This document shows positions 19,658-28,627 of a DNA stretch of 64,000 nt, one piece after another (the stretch's first letter is position 1; each line of letters begins with the position of its first letter). The notes under the pieces are model-generated. The model had not been told where the DNA came from. It did not search any database and saw only the letters and a list, made by a program, of their open reading frames with translations. The translations under genes and the position numbers were made by a program. This DNA is from Methylocystis sp. IM3 (GTDB lineage: Bacteria > Pseudomonadota > Alphaproteobacteria > Rhizobiales > Beijerinckiaceae), in assembly GCF_038070105.1 (NCBI RefSeq), contig NZ_JBBPBZ010000002.1, forward strand, positions 2,958,501-3,022,500. Direction: 5' to 3'.

Positions 19658-20446
19658 TTGAGAGCACTCGCCATCGCTGCGACGGGCATGAGCGCGCAGC
19701 AGCAAAACATCGAAGTCATTTCCCACAACATCGCCAACATCAACACAACGGGCTTCAAGCGCGCGCGCGCCGAATTCACCGATCTGCTCTATCAGACGGA
19801 ACGTCTCCAGGGCGTCTCCAACCGCGGCCGCGACGCCACCGTGCCGCAGGGCTCGCAGTTCGGCCTCGGCGTGCGCACCGCCGCCGTGCGCAGCCTGCAA
19901 CAGCAGGGCGCCATGAGCAACACCGGCAATCCGTACGATCTGAGCCTCAACGGGCGCGGCTGGTTTCAGATCCTCGGCGCCGACAACGAGACCGTCTATA
20001 CGCGCGCCGGCTCCTTCAGCACCAACGCCAATGGCGAACTCGTCACGGTGGACGGCTATCAGCTTTCCCCGACGATCACGGCGCCAAACAACGCGCTGAG
20101 CGTCTCGATCAGCCAGACCGGCGTCGTCTCCGCCATGATCGCGGGACAAACCAATCCGCAGCAGCTTGGCCAGATCACCATCGCGACCTTCCCCAATGAC
20201 GCGGGTCTCGAGGCGCTCGGCGGCAATCTCTTCCGCCAGACCGCGGCCTCGGGCCAGCCCATCGTCGGCGTGCCCGGCGATCCGGGCTTCGGCGTCGTCA
20301 ACCAGGGCTATCTCGAAAGCTCCAACGTCGATCCGGTGAAGGAGCTCGTCAATCTCATCGCGGCGCAGCGCGCTTTCGAACTCAACTCGAAGGTCATTCA
20401 GGCCGCCGATGAAATGGCCGGCACGATTTCGAAAGGCATCAGATGA
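19658..20446 (+). CDS. flgG: Flagellar distal rod protein FlgG
   Basis: A 262-residue distal rod subunit. The start codon appears to be TTG at 19658 (product [17 protein letters not shown], read as Met). The N-terminal rod signature [20 protein letters not shown] and the C-terminal [20 protein letters not shown] are diagnostic. It overlaps flgA by 4 bp. Confidence 0.96.
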   Translation: MRALAIAATGMSAQQQNIEVISHNIANINTTGFKRARAEFTDLLYQTERLQGVSNRGRDATVPQGSQFGLGVRTAAVRSLQQQGAMSNTGNPYDLSLNGRGWFQILGADNETVYTRAGSFSTNANGELVTVDGYQLSPTITAPNNALSVSISQTGVVSAMIAGQTNPQQLGQITIATFPNDAGLEALGGNLFRQTAASGQPIVGVPGDPGFGVVNQGYLESSNVDPVKELVNLIAAQRAFELNSKVIQAADEMAGTISKGIR

Positions 20447-20895
20447 CCCTTTCCCGCTGTCTGCTCGCCGCTTTGCTCGCGACCGGCGCCGGCGTCGCGC
20501 AGGCGCAGGAGAGTTTTCCCGTCGCGCGCGTCACGATCTATCCCGGCGACGCCATCACCAAACAGATGCTCGACGCGCGCGTGGGCGCCGTCGCGCCGGA
20601 GTCGCAAGGCTTCTACATGCGCACGCGCGAGGGGCTCGTCGGCAAGGTCGCGCGCCGCACGCTGTTGCCGGGGCAGCCCATCCCGGTCATCGCCATCGAC
20701 AATCCGCGCCTCGTCGCCGTCGGCGCGCAGGTCAAGATCGTCTATGCCGAGGGCGGCCTGCATATCGTGGCCTATGGAATCGCGCAGCAGGCCGGAGGCG
20801 TCGGCGACGTAATCCGCATTCGCAATCAGGACAGCGGCCTCTTCCTTTCGGGCCGCGTGCAAAGCGACGGCTCCGTGCGCGTCGGCGAGGGCTGA
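20443..20895 (+). CDS. flgA: Flagellar P-ring assembly chaperone FlgA
   Basis: A 150-residue periplasmic protein with a signal peptide (about residues 1-20, ending GVAQAQ). The SAF-like core [19 protein letters not shown] and the C-terminal [17 protein letters not shown] are characteristic. It assists FlgI assembly around the rod and is encoded directly before flgI, a common functional pairing. Confidence 0.92.
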   Translation: MTLSRCLLAALLATGAGVAQAQESFPVARVTIYPGDAITKQMLDARVGAVAPESQGFYMRTREGLVGKVARRTLLPGQPIPVIAIDNPRLVAVGAQVKIVYAEGGLHIVAYGIAQQAGGVGDVIRIRNQDSGLFLSGRVQSDGSVRVGEG

Positions 20896-20899
20896 CGAT

Positions 20900-22003
20900 A
20901 TGCGGCGCTTCGTCGTCCTCGCGGCCTTGCTGCTCTTCGCGCCCGCCGCAGAGGCGGACGTGCGCATCAAGGACATCACGTCGCCGGTCGGGCCGCGCGA
21001 ATATCAACTCGTCGGCTACGGCCTCGTCATCGGCCTGCAGGGCACGGGCGACACGATGCGCAACGCGCCCTTCACGGAGCAGTCGACCTCCGCGCTGCTC
21101 GACCGCATGGGCGTCAATGTGCGCCCCAATAACAGCATGCGCACGCGCAACGTCGCCGCCGTCATGGTGACGGCCTCGCTGCCGCCCTTCACGAGCTGGG
21201 GCACCACGATCGACGTCACCGTCTCCTCCATGGGCGACGCCACCTCGCTGATGGGCGGCACGCTGGTGCTGACCTCGCTCACGGGACTGGACGGCGCTGT
21301 TTACGCCATTGCGCAGGGGCCGATCGCGGTCTCGGGCTTCGCCGCGCAGGGGCAGAATGAATCGCTGACCCATGGCGTCGCGACGGTCGGGCGCATTCCC
21401 AATGGCGCGACGATCGAGCGCGAGCCGCCGCGCCCCACGGCCGGCGAGGACGGTCCGCTGGTCCTGCAATTGCGAAATCCGGATTACGCGACTTCCGTGC
21501 GCGTCGCCGACGCCGTCAACAAATTCACCCGCCAGCGCTACAAGTCCGCGCTGGCGCAGGAGCGCGACGACCGCAGCGTGCTGCTGACGCTGCCGAGAGG
21601 CGCCCATGCGACGCGCTTTCTGGCGGAGGTCGGAGATTTGCGGGTGCCGGTCGAAACGCCCGCGCGCGTCATTATCGACGAGCGTACGGGCACGGTCGTC
21701 ATCGGCGCCGACGTGCAGATTTCTCCCGTCGCCGTCACACAGGGCGGCCTCACAGTGCGCATCACGGAAACGCCGGAGGTCTCCCAGCCCGCGCCTTTCT
21801 CAAACGGCCGCACGACCGTCACGAGCCAGACCACGATTTCCGCCGCCGAACCGGCGGGTCAGGTCGCCATGCTGGCGGGCGCCTCGCTGAAACAGCTGGT
21901 GAAAGGACTGAACGAAATCGGGCTCAAACCCACCGGGATCATTTCAATCCTGCAGGCGATCAAGAGCGCCGGGGCGCTGCAGGCCGATCTCCTGATCCAG
22001 TGA
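20900..22003 (+). CDS. flgI: Flagellar P-ring protein FlgI
   Basis: A 367-residue protein with a signal peptide (about 1-19). The family N-terminal VRIKDITSPVGPREYQLVGY and the GTGDTMRNAPFTEQS segment are present, as is the conserved C-terminal LVKGLNEIGLKPTGIISILQ. It forms the P ring in the peptidoglycan layer. It is the last gene of this rightward operon and is followed by a strong hairpin. The rhizobial genes usually found after flgI (motE, flgH, fliL, fliP) are not here. Confidence 0.96.
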   Translation: MRRFVVLAALLLFAPAAEADVRIKDITSPVGPREYQLVGYGLVIGLQGTGDTMRNAPFTEQSTSALLDRMGVNVRPNNSMRTRNVAAVMVTASLPPFTSWGTTIDVTVSSMGDATSLMGGTLVLTSLTGLDGAVYAIAQGPIAVSGFAAQGQNESLTHGVATVGRIPNGATIEREPPRPTAGEDGPLVLQLRNPDYATSVRVADAVNKFTRQRYKSALAQERDDRSVLLTLPRGAHATRFLAEVGDLRVPVETPARVIIDERTGTVVIGADVQISPVAVTQGGLTVRITETPEVSQPAPFSNGRTTVTSQTTISAAEPAGQVAMLAGASLKQLVKGLNEIGLKPTGIISILQAIKSAGALQADLLIQ

Positions 22004-22019
22004 CGGCCCTGCAAAACGA

Positions 22020-22048
22020 AAGAAGCCCGGCGAATCGCCGGGCTTCTT
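22020..22048. terminator. Bidirectional terminator between flgI and the outer-membrane protein gene
   Basis: A nearly perfect hairpin: AAGAAGCCCGGCGA (from 22020) pairs with TCGCCGGGCTTCTT (to 22048), with a very small loop. The A-rich left side and T-rich right side allow it to stop transcription in both directions, fitting its place between two convergent genes. Confidence 0.85.
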
Positions 22049-22086
22049 CCTCGCTATTGAAAACGACGAGGCTGGAGCGTCGTTTA

Positions 22087-23055
22087 TCAATATTTCGCGA
22101 CGACCGGAGCGGGAGCGCCCCAGTTGAAGTGATAGTTCACGCCAGCGCGAACAATGTTGCCGTTGAGGCGCGCACGCACCTGGCCGCCGAACAGGGCGCC
22201 GCCGTTGCCGCCGAAGGCGCCCGGGAAGTTCGGGTCGAACGACGCCAGGGCGAAGTTCTGCGTGACCGTGCCGAGATCGTAATACAGATACTCGACCTTG
22301 GCCGACCAGTTCGGCATGAACATCCACTCGAGGCCGCCGCCGGCCGTCCAGCCGACCTGCGTGTTCGAGAAGTTGACGCCGCCGAAGCTCGGAGCCAGCG
22401 TATTGCCCCAGATGCCCGACGGGACGACAGCCGACGCATAGTTCAGCGTCACGCCGCCATAGGCCAGACCGCCCGTGCCATAGACCAGCAGGGTGGGGGT
22501 GAACAGCCAGCCGAGGCGGCCGCGCACCGTGCCGAGATAGTCGAGGCTGCCGCGCACGCTGTGGATGCCGGCGAAGGAGTCGCCGAGCGCGCTGCCGGCG
22601 ATGCCGGGAACGGCCGAGCCGGTCGCGAAGGTGCGCGACGAATTGCTGGAGGCGATGCCCTGGATGTCAGCCTCGAGGCCCACAACGAAGTTGTTGTAGA
22701 ACTGCCAGTTGTAGCCGATCTGGCCGCCGCCGATGAAGCCGACGTTGTTGCCCGTGTTCACGCCGCCCGCAGAGGCGGCCAGGCTGAAGGCGCCGATGTA
22801 GTTGGCCTGCTCGCCGGTGATCCAGCCGGGCGACCAGTTCGGGGCCACGCCGACCGGGCCGACCGCGACGACCTGCTGGTTGCTGTTGGCCCAGGTGGCG
22901 CCGGCGTTCAGACCGACGTAGAAACCGGTCCACATGGGCGGCGGCGGGGGCGGCGGGGGAAGGACCGGCGGGCCCTTGCGGGAGGGGAGATCGGCGGCGA
23001 GCGCAGAACCAGCGGTCAGCGCGAGCGCGGCGACGGAAAGAGCGATCTTCTTCAT
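22087..23055 (-). CDS. Outer-membrane beta-barrel protein (Omp25/31-like)
   Basis: A 322-residue outer-membrane protein. A signal peptide (MKKIALSVAALALTAGSALA) is followed by a short Pro-rich segment with eight consecutive prolines and the barrel start MWTGFYVGLNAG. The barrel ends with GVNYHFNWG and a C-terminal aromatic Tyr. The sequence style matches the porin/Omp25-Omp31 proteins abundant in Rhizobiales. AAGAGG precedes the ATG. It probably has a structural or surface role and is unrelated to flagella despite its location. Confidence 0.88.
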   Translation of the reverse strand: MKKIALSVAALALTAGSALAADLPSRKGPPVLPPPPPPPPMWTGFYVGLNAGATWANSNQQVVAVGPVGVAPNWSPGWITGEQANYIGAFSLAASAGGVNTGNNVGFIGGGQIGYNWQFYNNFVVGLEADIQGIASSNSSRTFATGSAVPGIAGSALGDSFAGIHSVRGSLDYLGTVRGRLGWLFTPTLLVYGTGGLAYGGVTLNYASAVVPSGIWGNTLAPSFGGVNFSNTQVGWTAGGGLEWMFMPNWSAKVEYLYYDLGTVTQNFALASFDPNFPGAFGGNGGALFGGQVRARLNGNIVRAGVNYHFNWGAPAPVVAKY

Positions 23056-23412
23056 TCAAGCCTCTTTGAACAAAATTCTGTCGGAACCGCGCCCAAGCGC
23101 ACGCCCCCAACCTTTTTTGGCCAGGCCTGGCCGGAGAAACGATTCTTCCCCCCGCTCAGCCATGACCCTATCCATCAGTAAGGCGACTGCACAGTCAACG
23201 AAATCTGACGAACAGACATAAGCTTAGCCGCAGTTTGATTACATTGTGTTGCGAAAAGGGCACAAAAAATTCGGGTGGTTTTTGGGGGGGCACGCCGGCT
23301 TTTGAGCCGCCCCACGATGCCGCGAGCGCCTGAAAGCTACGCTTGAATATATTAGCTTCGTCTCATATATGGTCGTCATGCCCAACATGTCGGGAAAGGC
23401 GCACGGGTCGCT
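23056..23412. other. Intergenic region upstream of the outer-membrane protein gene
   Basis: This 357-bp gap lies between divergently read genes: the leftward outer-membrane protein and the rightward 61-residue ORF. Its left part (to about 23240) should hold the leader and promoter of the outer-membrane protein gene; a TTGACT on the minus strand near 23200 is a possible -35 without a convincing -10. The part from 23250 to 23400 has lower GC than the surroundings. No RNA gene was recognised. Confidence 0.4.
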
Positions 23413-23598
23413 ATGGATCAGACGAACAAACGCGTGAAATATGGTTTCGATGAATTCAAACTCGGCGACGCCTGGCGCTATTACAGCGTCTCGCTCAACC
23501 GCATCCGCAGCGCGGCCCAGATGTTTGGCCTGCGCCACGGGATGAAATTCAAGGTGCGGCAGCGTGGCAAGTCCGTCCTTGTCGAGCGCCTCGTCTGA
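23413..23598 (+). CDS. Small basic protein of unknown function (61 aa)
   Basis: A 61-residue ORF with balanced, non-repetitive composition and many Lys/Arg residues. The region SLNRIRSAAQMFGLRHGM looks like a helix followed by a turn and a basic strand (KFKVRQRGKSVLVERLV), as in small nucleic-acid-binding proteins, but no family was recognised. The start ATG has only a weak ribosome-binding site. It is isolated between outer-membrane protein genes, and its local base composition is lower in GC than its neighbours, so recent acquisition is possible. Confidence 0.6.
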   Translation: MDQTNKRVKYGFDEFKLGDAWRYYSVSLNRIRSAAQMFGLRHGMKFKVRQRGKSVLVERLV

Positions 23599-23842
23599 AG
23601 GCCGCGACACACTCTTCCTCCCCAGACTTGGCTCGGAGCAATCCGGGCCATTTTTTCGCCCTCGGAGCGCCTCGGTTCGACGTTCGCGAGCCGGGCGTTT
23701 GCGGACCGTCGCCGCTGGAAGCGCCCGCTGACTTCAAACGAGTAAATGAACCGCAGTTCGCCTATTCTTTGTCATCCGTTCCGCTCGGGTCGGAAGCAGT
23801 CGGATCCCTGCGAGCCTGTTCGCGAGGCTAAAACCAGCGCAT

Positions 23843-23989
23843 TACAATAGCGCCGCGCCTGGCGCGATACTTGCAAATTGATGGCGCACCACGTTTCGCG
23901 TGGTCGACTCAACGACGGGTCAAAAACAGCAACGCCGCTGTTCCAGACGTTCCGCGCCGCGCGCGGGACATCTGGACAGCGGCTTTTTT
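23843..23989 (+). ncRNA. Candidate structured RNA or leader with intrinsic terminator
   Basis: A TACAAT sequence (23843-23848) is followed by three predicted stem-loops. The first is GCGCC...GGCGC near 23851-23865. The second is ACCACG-TTTCG-CGTGGT (23888-23904). The third is a long stem, GCCGCTGTTCCAGA (23934-23947) with TCTGGACAGCGGC (23971-23983), followed by six T residues. This is the layout of a small RNA with a Rho-independent terminator. It ends 35 bp before the ATG of the next gene, so it could instead be an attenuated leader. No known RNA family was recognised. Confidence 0.45.
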
Positions 23990-24024
23990 GTTTTGGGCTC
24001 GTGCGGGCGCTAGGGCGGCTGATC

Positions 24025-25158
24025 ATGAAAACAGGACAGAATATTCGACACGCAATTATCACTTCTGCGATGGCGCTGGGCGCAACGGTTTTTCCCTTTG
24101 GCTTCTCGAGCGCCGGCGCAGCGGAGATCACGAAAAAGCCGGCGGCGTCCGCGCCGGCGGCCGTTCCGACTCCTCCCCCTCCGCCGCCCGCGCCGTTGGG
24201 CGTCTTTGGCGTCGATATGCCCGCCCCGGGAAAGCTGATTTTGTCCATCACGCCCGTTTTCGCCAATCTGTCGGGCATCAAGATGGGCACGCGAACGGTC
24301 TGGAACGAATATATCGTTTCAACCGTGCCCTTTTTCCTGAACCCGAGACAGACGGTGCGCATCGTTCCTCAGAACATTGCGCTTGCGACGCAAATCCTGG
24401 GTCTCAATTATGGCGTTACGAAAGACTTCGCAGTGGTTTTCACGGCCGGCATGGTCGAGCGCAATCTCGAGGCGTTGACCTTCAAGGGGACATCCGGAAT
24501 CATCCCGCTTGGCTGGAGCTACCCGTCAACAGCAGGCCTCGCGGATTTCACCCTGTCCGGCGTCTATCGCATCTATCAGGATGAGATCCATCGCATCCAG
24601 ATCAATGTCGGTCTCGCATTTCCAACCGGCGTCAACAACGCCACCTTCTCGGATTTCCTGCTGCCGAACGGCCTGCGCAGCAATATACGCGCTTTCTATG
24701 GGATGCAGCCTGGCGCGGGCACGTTCGACGCCATGCCGGGCATCGTTTATGCCGGCAATCTGGGGCCGTGGTCCTGGGGTCTCTCATATCGGGCGAGACT
24801 GCCCCTCGCCGCCAACCGGCAGGGGTATCGCTGGGGCGATCTGCACGAGTTCAACGGTTGGGCCGGTTACACATGGACGCCAGGGCTGACGACGACTTTC
24901 CGGGCGAGCGGCGTCGCGCAAGGCCCCATCCGTGGCCTCGATCCCGAAATCCGCGGCGCCGCCGTGCCCGCCAATCCGCTTTTTTATGGCGGTCAGCGCA
25001 TCGAACTCTTCGGCGGCGCGGTAATCAGCGGCAAGTTCATCGGCTTCGAGAACACGACGCTCGCGGTCGAGGCGGGCCTCCCTGTCTATCAGAATCTCAA
25101 CGGGCCTCAGATCATGAAGAACTGGCAGGCCGGCATGTCGCTGCGATTCAAAATCTGA
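24025..25158 (+). CDS. Outer-membrane transporter-like protein (Phenol_MetA_deg-type)
   Basis: A 377-residue exported protein. The ATG at 24025 opens onto a signal peptide (IRHAIITSAMALGATV... cleaved near GAAEI), followed by a Pro-rich linker (PTPPPPPPAP). The rest alternates beta strands of a barrel (LILSITPVFANLSG, VGLAFPTGVNNATF) and ends in an aromatic-rich C-terminal strand (GMSLRFKI). The pattern is like the MetA-pathway/phenol-degradation outer-membrane family often annotated as 'transporter'. Substrate is unknown. An intrinsic terminator lies just upstream, so expression may depend on read-through or on a promoter within the short leader. Confidence 0.65.
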   Translation: MKTGQNIRHAIITSAMALGATVFPFGFSSAGAAEITKKPAASAPAAVPTPPPPPPAPLGVFGVDMPAPGKLILSITPVFANLSGIKMGTRTVWNEYIVSTVPFFLNPRQTVRIVPQNIALATQILGLNYGVTKDFAVVFTAGMVERNLEALTFKGTSGIIPLGWSYPSTAGLADFTLSGVYRIYQDEIHRIQINVGLAFPTGVNNATFSDFLLPNGLRSNIRAFYGMQPGAGTFDAMPGIVYAGNLGPWSWGLSYRARLPLAANRQGYRWGDLHEFNGWAGYTWTPGLTTTFRASGVAQGPIRGLDPEIRGAAVPANPLFYGGQRIELFGGAVISGKFIGFENTTLAVEAGLPVYQNLNGPQIMKNWQAGMSLRFKI

Positions 25159-25189
25159 GCGCCGGGCGCGCCTGCAAATTGATCAGCCT

Positions 25190-26278
25190 TTAACGCAGAC
25201 CCGAAGACGAGCGCCTGCTCGACAGGCGCTCGAGGAAATGAATCAGCTCGGCGACCGGCCGATAGAACTCCTGCGGAATCATCTTGTCGATCTCCACGAC
25301 GTCGTACATCGCGCGCGCGAGCTCCTTGCGCTCCAGCACCGGCACGCCATGCTGCTCGGCGACCTCGCGGATTTTGAGCGCGACCAAGTCCTTGCCCTTC
25401 GCCAGCACCATCGGCGCGCCGCCTTCCTCGCGGACATAGCGCAGCGCGATGGCGAAATGCGTGGGGTTGGCGATGACGAAGCTCGCATCGGGAACGGCGG
25501 CGAGCATGCGGCGGCGCGAGCGATCCATCGCAAGAGAGCGCATGCGCGCCTTGACCAGCGGATCGCCCTCGGACTGCTTGAACTCTTCCTTCAATTCCTG
25601 ACGGCTCATGCGCAGATCGCGGCGCCATTTGAAGCGCGTCCAGAAGAAATCGGCGAGCGCCATGAGCGACACGGCGATCGCCACGACGCTGACGAGATGG
25701 ATGACGAGCCGCAGCGTTATCGAGGGAAGGCTCGCGGGCTCCATGCCCATGGCGTCGGCATAGAGAGAACGATCCCCGGAGGCGACGATCGCCATGGCGC
25801 CGCCCATGATCGCGATTTTGACCGCGGATTTGGCCGGCTCCAGCGCCGAGGCGAGACTGAAGAGGCGGCCGAGGCCCGCCATCGGAGAAATCCGCGCGAC
25901 ATCGGGCATGATGCGGTCCAGCACGAGGCGCGGAGCGCCTTGCACGAAGGCGCCTGCGAGGCCCGACAGCACGAGCACGAGAAGCAACGGCGTCAGGAAG
26001 CCGGCGAGCTCCATGGCGACGGCCTCGAGATAACGGGACGCGTCGCCATCCGAATGCAGGCGCAAGGCGCCGCAATTCGCCAGAAGAAGCTGTAACGATC
26101 GAGAAAGCTGCGCGACGCTCGAACTCGCGAGAAACGCGAGCGCGCCGAGAAGCCCCAGGACGCCGAAGGCGGTCGAGACGTCGCGCGAAACCGGCGTATT
26201 GCCCTGTTCGAGCGCATCGCCGATCTTTTTCTCTGTGGCCTCTTCCGTTTTGGAGTCGGCGTCTTCGCCTTGCGACAC
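25190..26278 (-). CDS. flhB: Flagellar export apparatus protein FlhB
   Basis: A 362-residue inner-membrane component of the flagellar type III export gate. It has four hydrophobic helices in the N-terminal two thirds and a cytoplasmic domain with the autocleavage motif NPTH (271-274) in VIANPTHFAIALRY. Cleavage between Asn and Pro switches export from hook to filament substrates. It starts with GTG at 26278, directly after the fliG stop, and is the last gene of the leftward motility operon. Confidence 0.96.
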   Translation of the reverse strand: MSQGEDADSKTEEATEKKIGDALEQGNTPVSRDVSTAFGVLGLLGALAFLASSSVAQLSRSLQLLLANCGALRLHSDGDASRYLEAVAMELAGFLTPLLLVLVLSGLAGAFVQGAPRLVLDRIMPDVARISPMAGLGRLFSLASALEPAKSAVKIAIMGGAMAIVASGDRSLYADAMGMEPASLPSITLRLVIHLVSVVAIAVSLMALADFFWTRFKWRRDLRMSRQELKEEFKQSEGDPLVKARMRSLAMDRSRRRMLAAVPDASFVIANPTHFAIALRYVREEGGAPMVLAKGKDLVALKIREVAEQHGVPVLERKELARAMYDVVEIDKMIPQEFYRPVAELIHFLERLSSRRSSSGLR

Positions 26279-27301
26279 TTACGCCGCCTCGCCGCGTCTT
26301 TCGGCCACAAGATCGATGAGCCCCTGGCTCGAAAGCCGCAATGTCAGATTGGCGATCTCGCGCTGCGCCGTCACGACCTCCTTTTTCGGCGGATCGGCGG
26401 CCGACGCCAGCTCCGACTCGACCATGCGCCTCGTGCGCGCGGAAAGACAGGGAAGCACCGCCTCGCGCACGGAGGCGTCGCTGCCGCGCAGCGCCAGGAT
26501 CAGCCGATCGATCTGCACCTGATCGAAGATGATCATGCGAGCGCGCTCGCTCAAGCCGACAATATCCTCGAAGGAGAAGATCATCGACTTGAGCTGCTCG
26601 GCGAGGACAGGCTCGGAGCGCGCGATGCCCTCGATGATTTCGACGATGTGTTCCCGCTCGAGCTGATTGACGATGCCCGCAACACGCGCGCTCACCTCAT
26701 TCGTCGAGGGCGCGCTCGCCGCCGCGAAGAGATCCTCCTGCAACGCCTCCTCGACGATATGCAGCACATGCTCGGAGACAGGCTTCGAGACGAGCATCCG
26801 CCGCATGGCCTCCGCGCGCAGCGCGCCCGGCAGCAGCGCAAGCACGCGGGCGGCGACCGCCGGATCGACGCGGGACAGGAGGATCACGACCGTCTGCGGA
26901 TGTTCGGCCCCGAGATAATTGGCCAGCACCTGGTCCGACAGGCCGCCGACACGACGCCAGAGGAATTTGTTCGATCTCCCCCGCAGCTCGGACATGATGT
27001 CGGCGACCTGCTCATCCGGCAGGGCGCTCGCGAGCAATTCCTCCGCGACGGATTCACCGCCGAGAAGATCCGGCTGCCCGTTGCTGATCTCGTCGATGAG
27101 ACCGTTGCAAATCTCTTCCAGCGCCGCCGACGGCACGATGTCGAGAGTCGCGGCGACCCGCGCGATCTGCTTGAGCTCGCCATGGTCGAAATGTTTGAGC
27201 ACCCGGCTGGACGCTTCGCGATCGAGCGCGAGCAGCACAGCGGCGATCTTTTCAGGGCCGCCGAGTGGGCGGCCAGCGTCCGGGAGGGGGTGGATCGTCA
27301 T
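26279..27301 (-). CDS. fliG: Flagellar motor switch protein FliG
   Basis: A 340-residue C-ring protein that couples stator to rotor. The N-terminal domain (GPEKIAAVLLALDREASSRV) binds FliF, the middle domain contains AEHPQTVVILLSRVDP, and the C-terminal domain carries charged torque residues in the segment LILALRGSDASVREAVL. It is encoded with fliN and fliM, the other switch proteins. Length is typical. Confidence 0.96.
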   Translation of the reverse strand: MTIHPLPDAGRPLGGPEKIAAVLLALDREASSRVLKHFDHGELKQIARVAATLDIVPSAALEEICNGLIDEISNGQPDLLGGESVAEELLASALPDEQVADIMSELRGRSNKFLWRRVGGLSDQVLANYLGAEHPQTVVILLSRVDPAVAARVLALLPGALRAEAMRRMLVSKPVSEHVLHIVEEALQEDLFAAASAPSTNEVSARVAGIVNQLEREHIVEIIEGIARSEPVLAEQLKSMIFSFEDIVGLSERARMIIFDQVQIDRLILALRGSDASVREAVLPCLSARTRRMVESELASAADPPKKEVVTAQREIANLTLRLSSQGLIDLVAERRGEAA

Positions 27302-27317
27302 GCCGGTTGTCTAAAGC

Positions 27318-27677
27318 CTAGCGCGGTTGCTCACTCTGCGGTTCGCAAATTTCGGTCAGGGAAACGCCGAAGCGGGCGCCGTCTTCCTCGACGACGACAA
27401 CTTCGCCGCGCGCGATGGTGCGGCCATTGACCACCACATCCACGGGGTCGCCGACGCGGTGATCGAGCGGCACGACGGCGCCGCGCCCGAGTTTCAGGAG
27501 ATTGGACACGGGCAGCGTCGCGGAGCCCACGACGACCTGCAAAACGACCGGAATTCGCAGGATGGAGTCGATCCGCCGGGAGCTGACCTTCGGCTCATCC
27601 TCCCCGACGCCGGCGAGCGGCATGTCGTTCGAAGACAAAGACGGCCCCAGCCCGTCGCTTTCCAGTTCGTCGTTCAT
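27318..27677 (-). CDS. fliN: Flagellar motor switch protein FliN
   Basis: A 119-residue C-ring protein. The C-terminal SpoA domain is clear: RIPVVLQVVVGSATLPVSNL, then LGRGAVVPLDHRVGDPVDV and ARGEVVVVEEDGARFGVSLTE. The ATG at 27677 has GAGGAG upstream and is preferred over a start nine codons earlier that would overlap fliM. It lies between fliM and fliG. Confidence 0.94.
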   Translation of the reverse strand: MNDELESDGLGPSLSSNDMPLAGVGEDEPKVSSRRIDSILRIPVVLQVVVGSATLPVSNLLKLGRGAVVPLDHRVGDPVDVVVNGRTIARGEVVVVEEDGARFGVSLTEICEPQSEQPR

Positions 27678-27700
27678 CGCCGCTCCTCTCAGCCTATGTC

Positions 27701-28627
27701 TCAAACGCCCAGAATGTTTTCTATGTAAGATTCACGCTCGTCGGAAAATTCTTCGAGCCTCACCGTGTACATGTTGTCCTTCTGGCCGAGCGTGCACCAG
27801 AAGAGCGTCCGCCCCTCCGCGACGACACGGATCGGATCGGTAGGCGCGATCGGCAGACGCAGCACGTCGCCGACTTCGAGACGCGAAACGTCGCCGAGCG
27901 TAAAGCCGCGCGCTTCGAGACGCACTTCCGCCTTCACCTCCGTGCGCACGACGTTCTGATAGAGATTTTCCGACCATTTCTCGTCCGTCGCCTTGCCTTC
28001 GGCGCCCGGAAGCCGCGACAGCGCCGTGCGGAACGGATCGAGCGCGCTGCGCGGCATGGCGATCAGTATCTGGCCGGCGTGTTCGCCGTAACGCACCGTC
28101 ATGCGAACGAAAGCGGCGACGGTCGCCTTGGGCCCGAGCGCGAAAAAGCCCGAACCCTCGAGCGACGGCTCGCGCTCATAGGTCAATTTGGCGAGGCGCG
28201 AAAAGCTTTCCGCAAATCCGGAAACCAATTTCGTGACGCAATAGCCGATGATGCGGTCTTCGATGCGGGTCGGCGGCCTGTCGAGGCTCGCGTCGATGAC
28301 GCCCGAACCGAGCAGAAGCTCGAAGGCCAGGCAACGAAACACGCCGTCGACGGCGATCGCGACGCGCGAGTCGTTTTCCTGGCTTTTGAAGACAAATATC
28401 TTGCCGAGCGCCCCGTATTTTTCGGCAAGTTCGTGCACCCGGCTGCCTTCGAAATTTTCCGTCGTAATGACGAGGCCGCTCGCGTAGCGGCTGAGAAAAC
28501 GGGCGAAGCCTGCGCCCGTTTCCTCGAAGATGGCGGTGAGCGCGGGCATGCGATCGATCGTCGCATCCCCGACGAGCACGAGCTGCTCCTCGCCGTCCGC
28601 TTCTTTCAAGGCTTCTTTCAGGATCAT
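27701..28627 (-). CDS. fliM: Flagellar motor switch protein FliM
   Basis: A 308-residue C-ring protein. The middle CheC-like domain (with VAIAVDGVFRCLAFELLLG and an RIIGYCVTKLV helix) and a C-terminal SpoA domain (VEVGDVLRLPIAP-like, RLEVGDVLRLP) are recognisable. The N-terminus reads MILKEALKEADGEEQLVLVG and lacks the usual CheY-P-binding LSQxEIDALL motif. It overlaps motA by 4 bp. The call rests on the C-terminal half and on the fliN-fliG-motA neighbourhood. Confidence 0.88.
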   Translation of the reverse strand: MILKEALKEADGEEQLVLVGDATIDRMPALTAIFEETGAGFARFLSRYASGLVITTENFEGSRVHELAEKYGALGKIFVFKSQENDSRVAIAVDGVFRCLAFELLLGSGVIDASLDRPPTRIEDRIIGYCVTKLVSGFAESFSRLAKLTYEREPSLEGSGFFALGPKATVAAFVRMTVRYGEHAGQILIAMPRSALDPFRTALSRLPGAEGKATDEKWSENLYQNVVRTEVKAEVRLEARGFTLGDVSRLEVGDVLRLPIAPTDPIRVVAEGRTLFWCTLGQKDNMYTVRLEEFSDERESYIENILGV

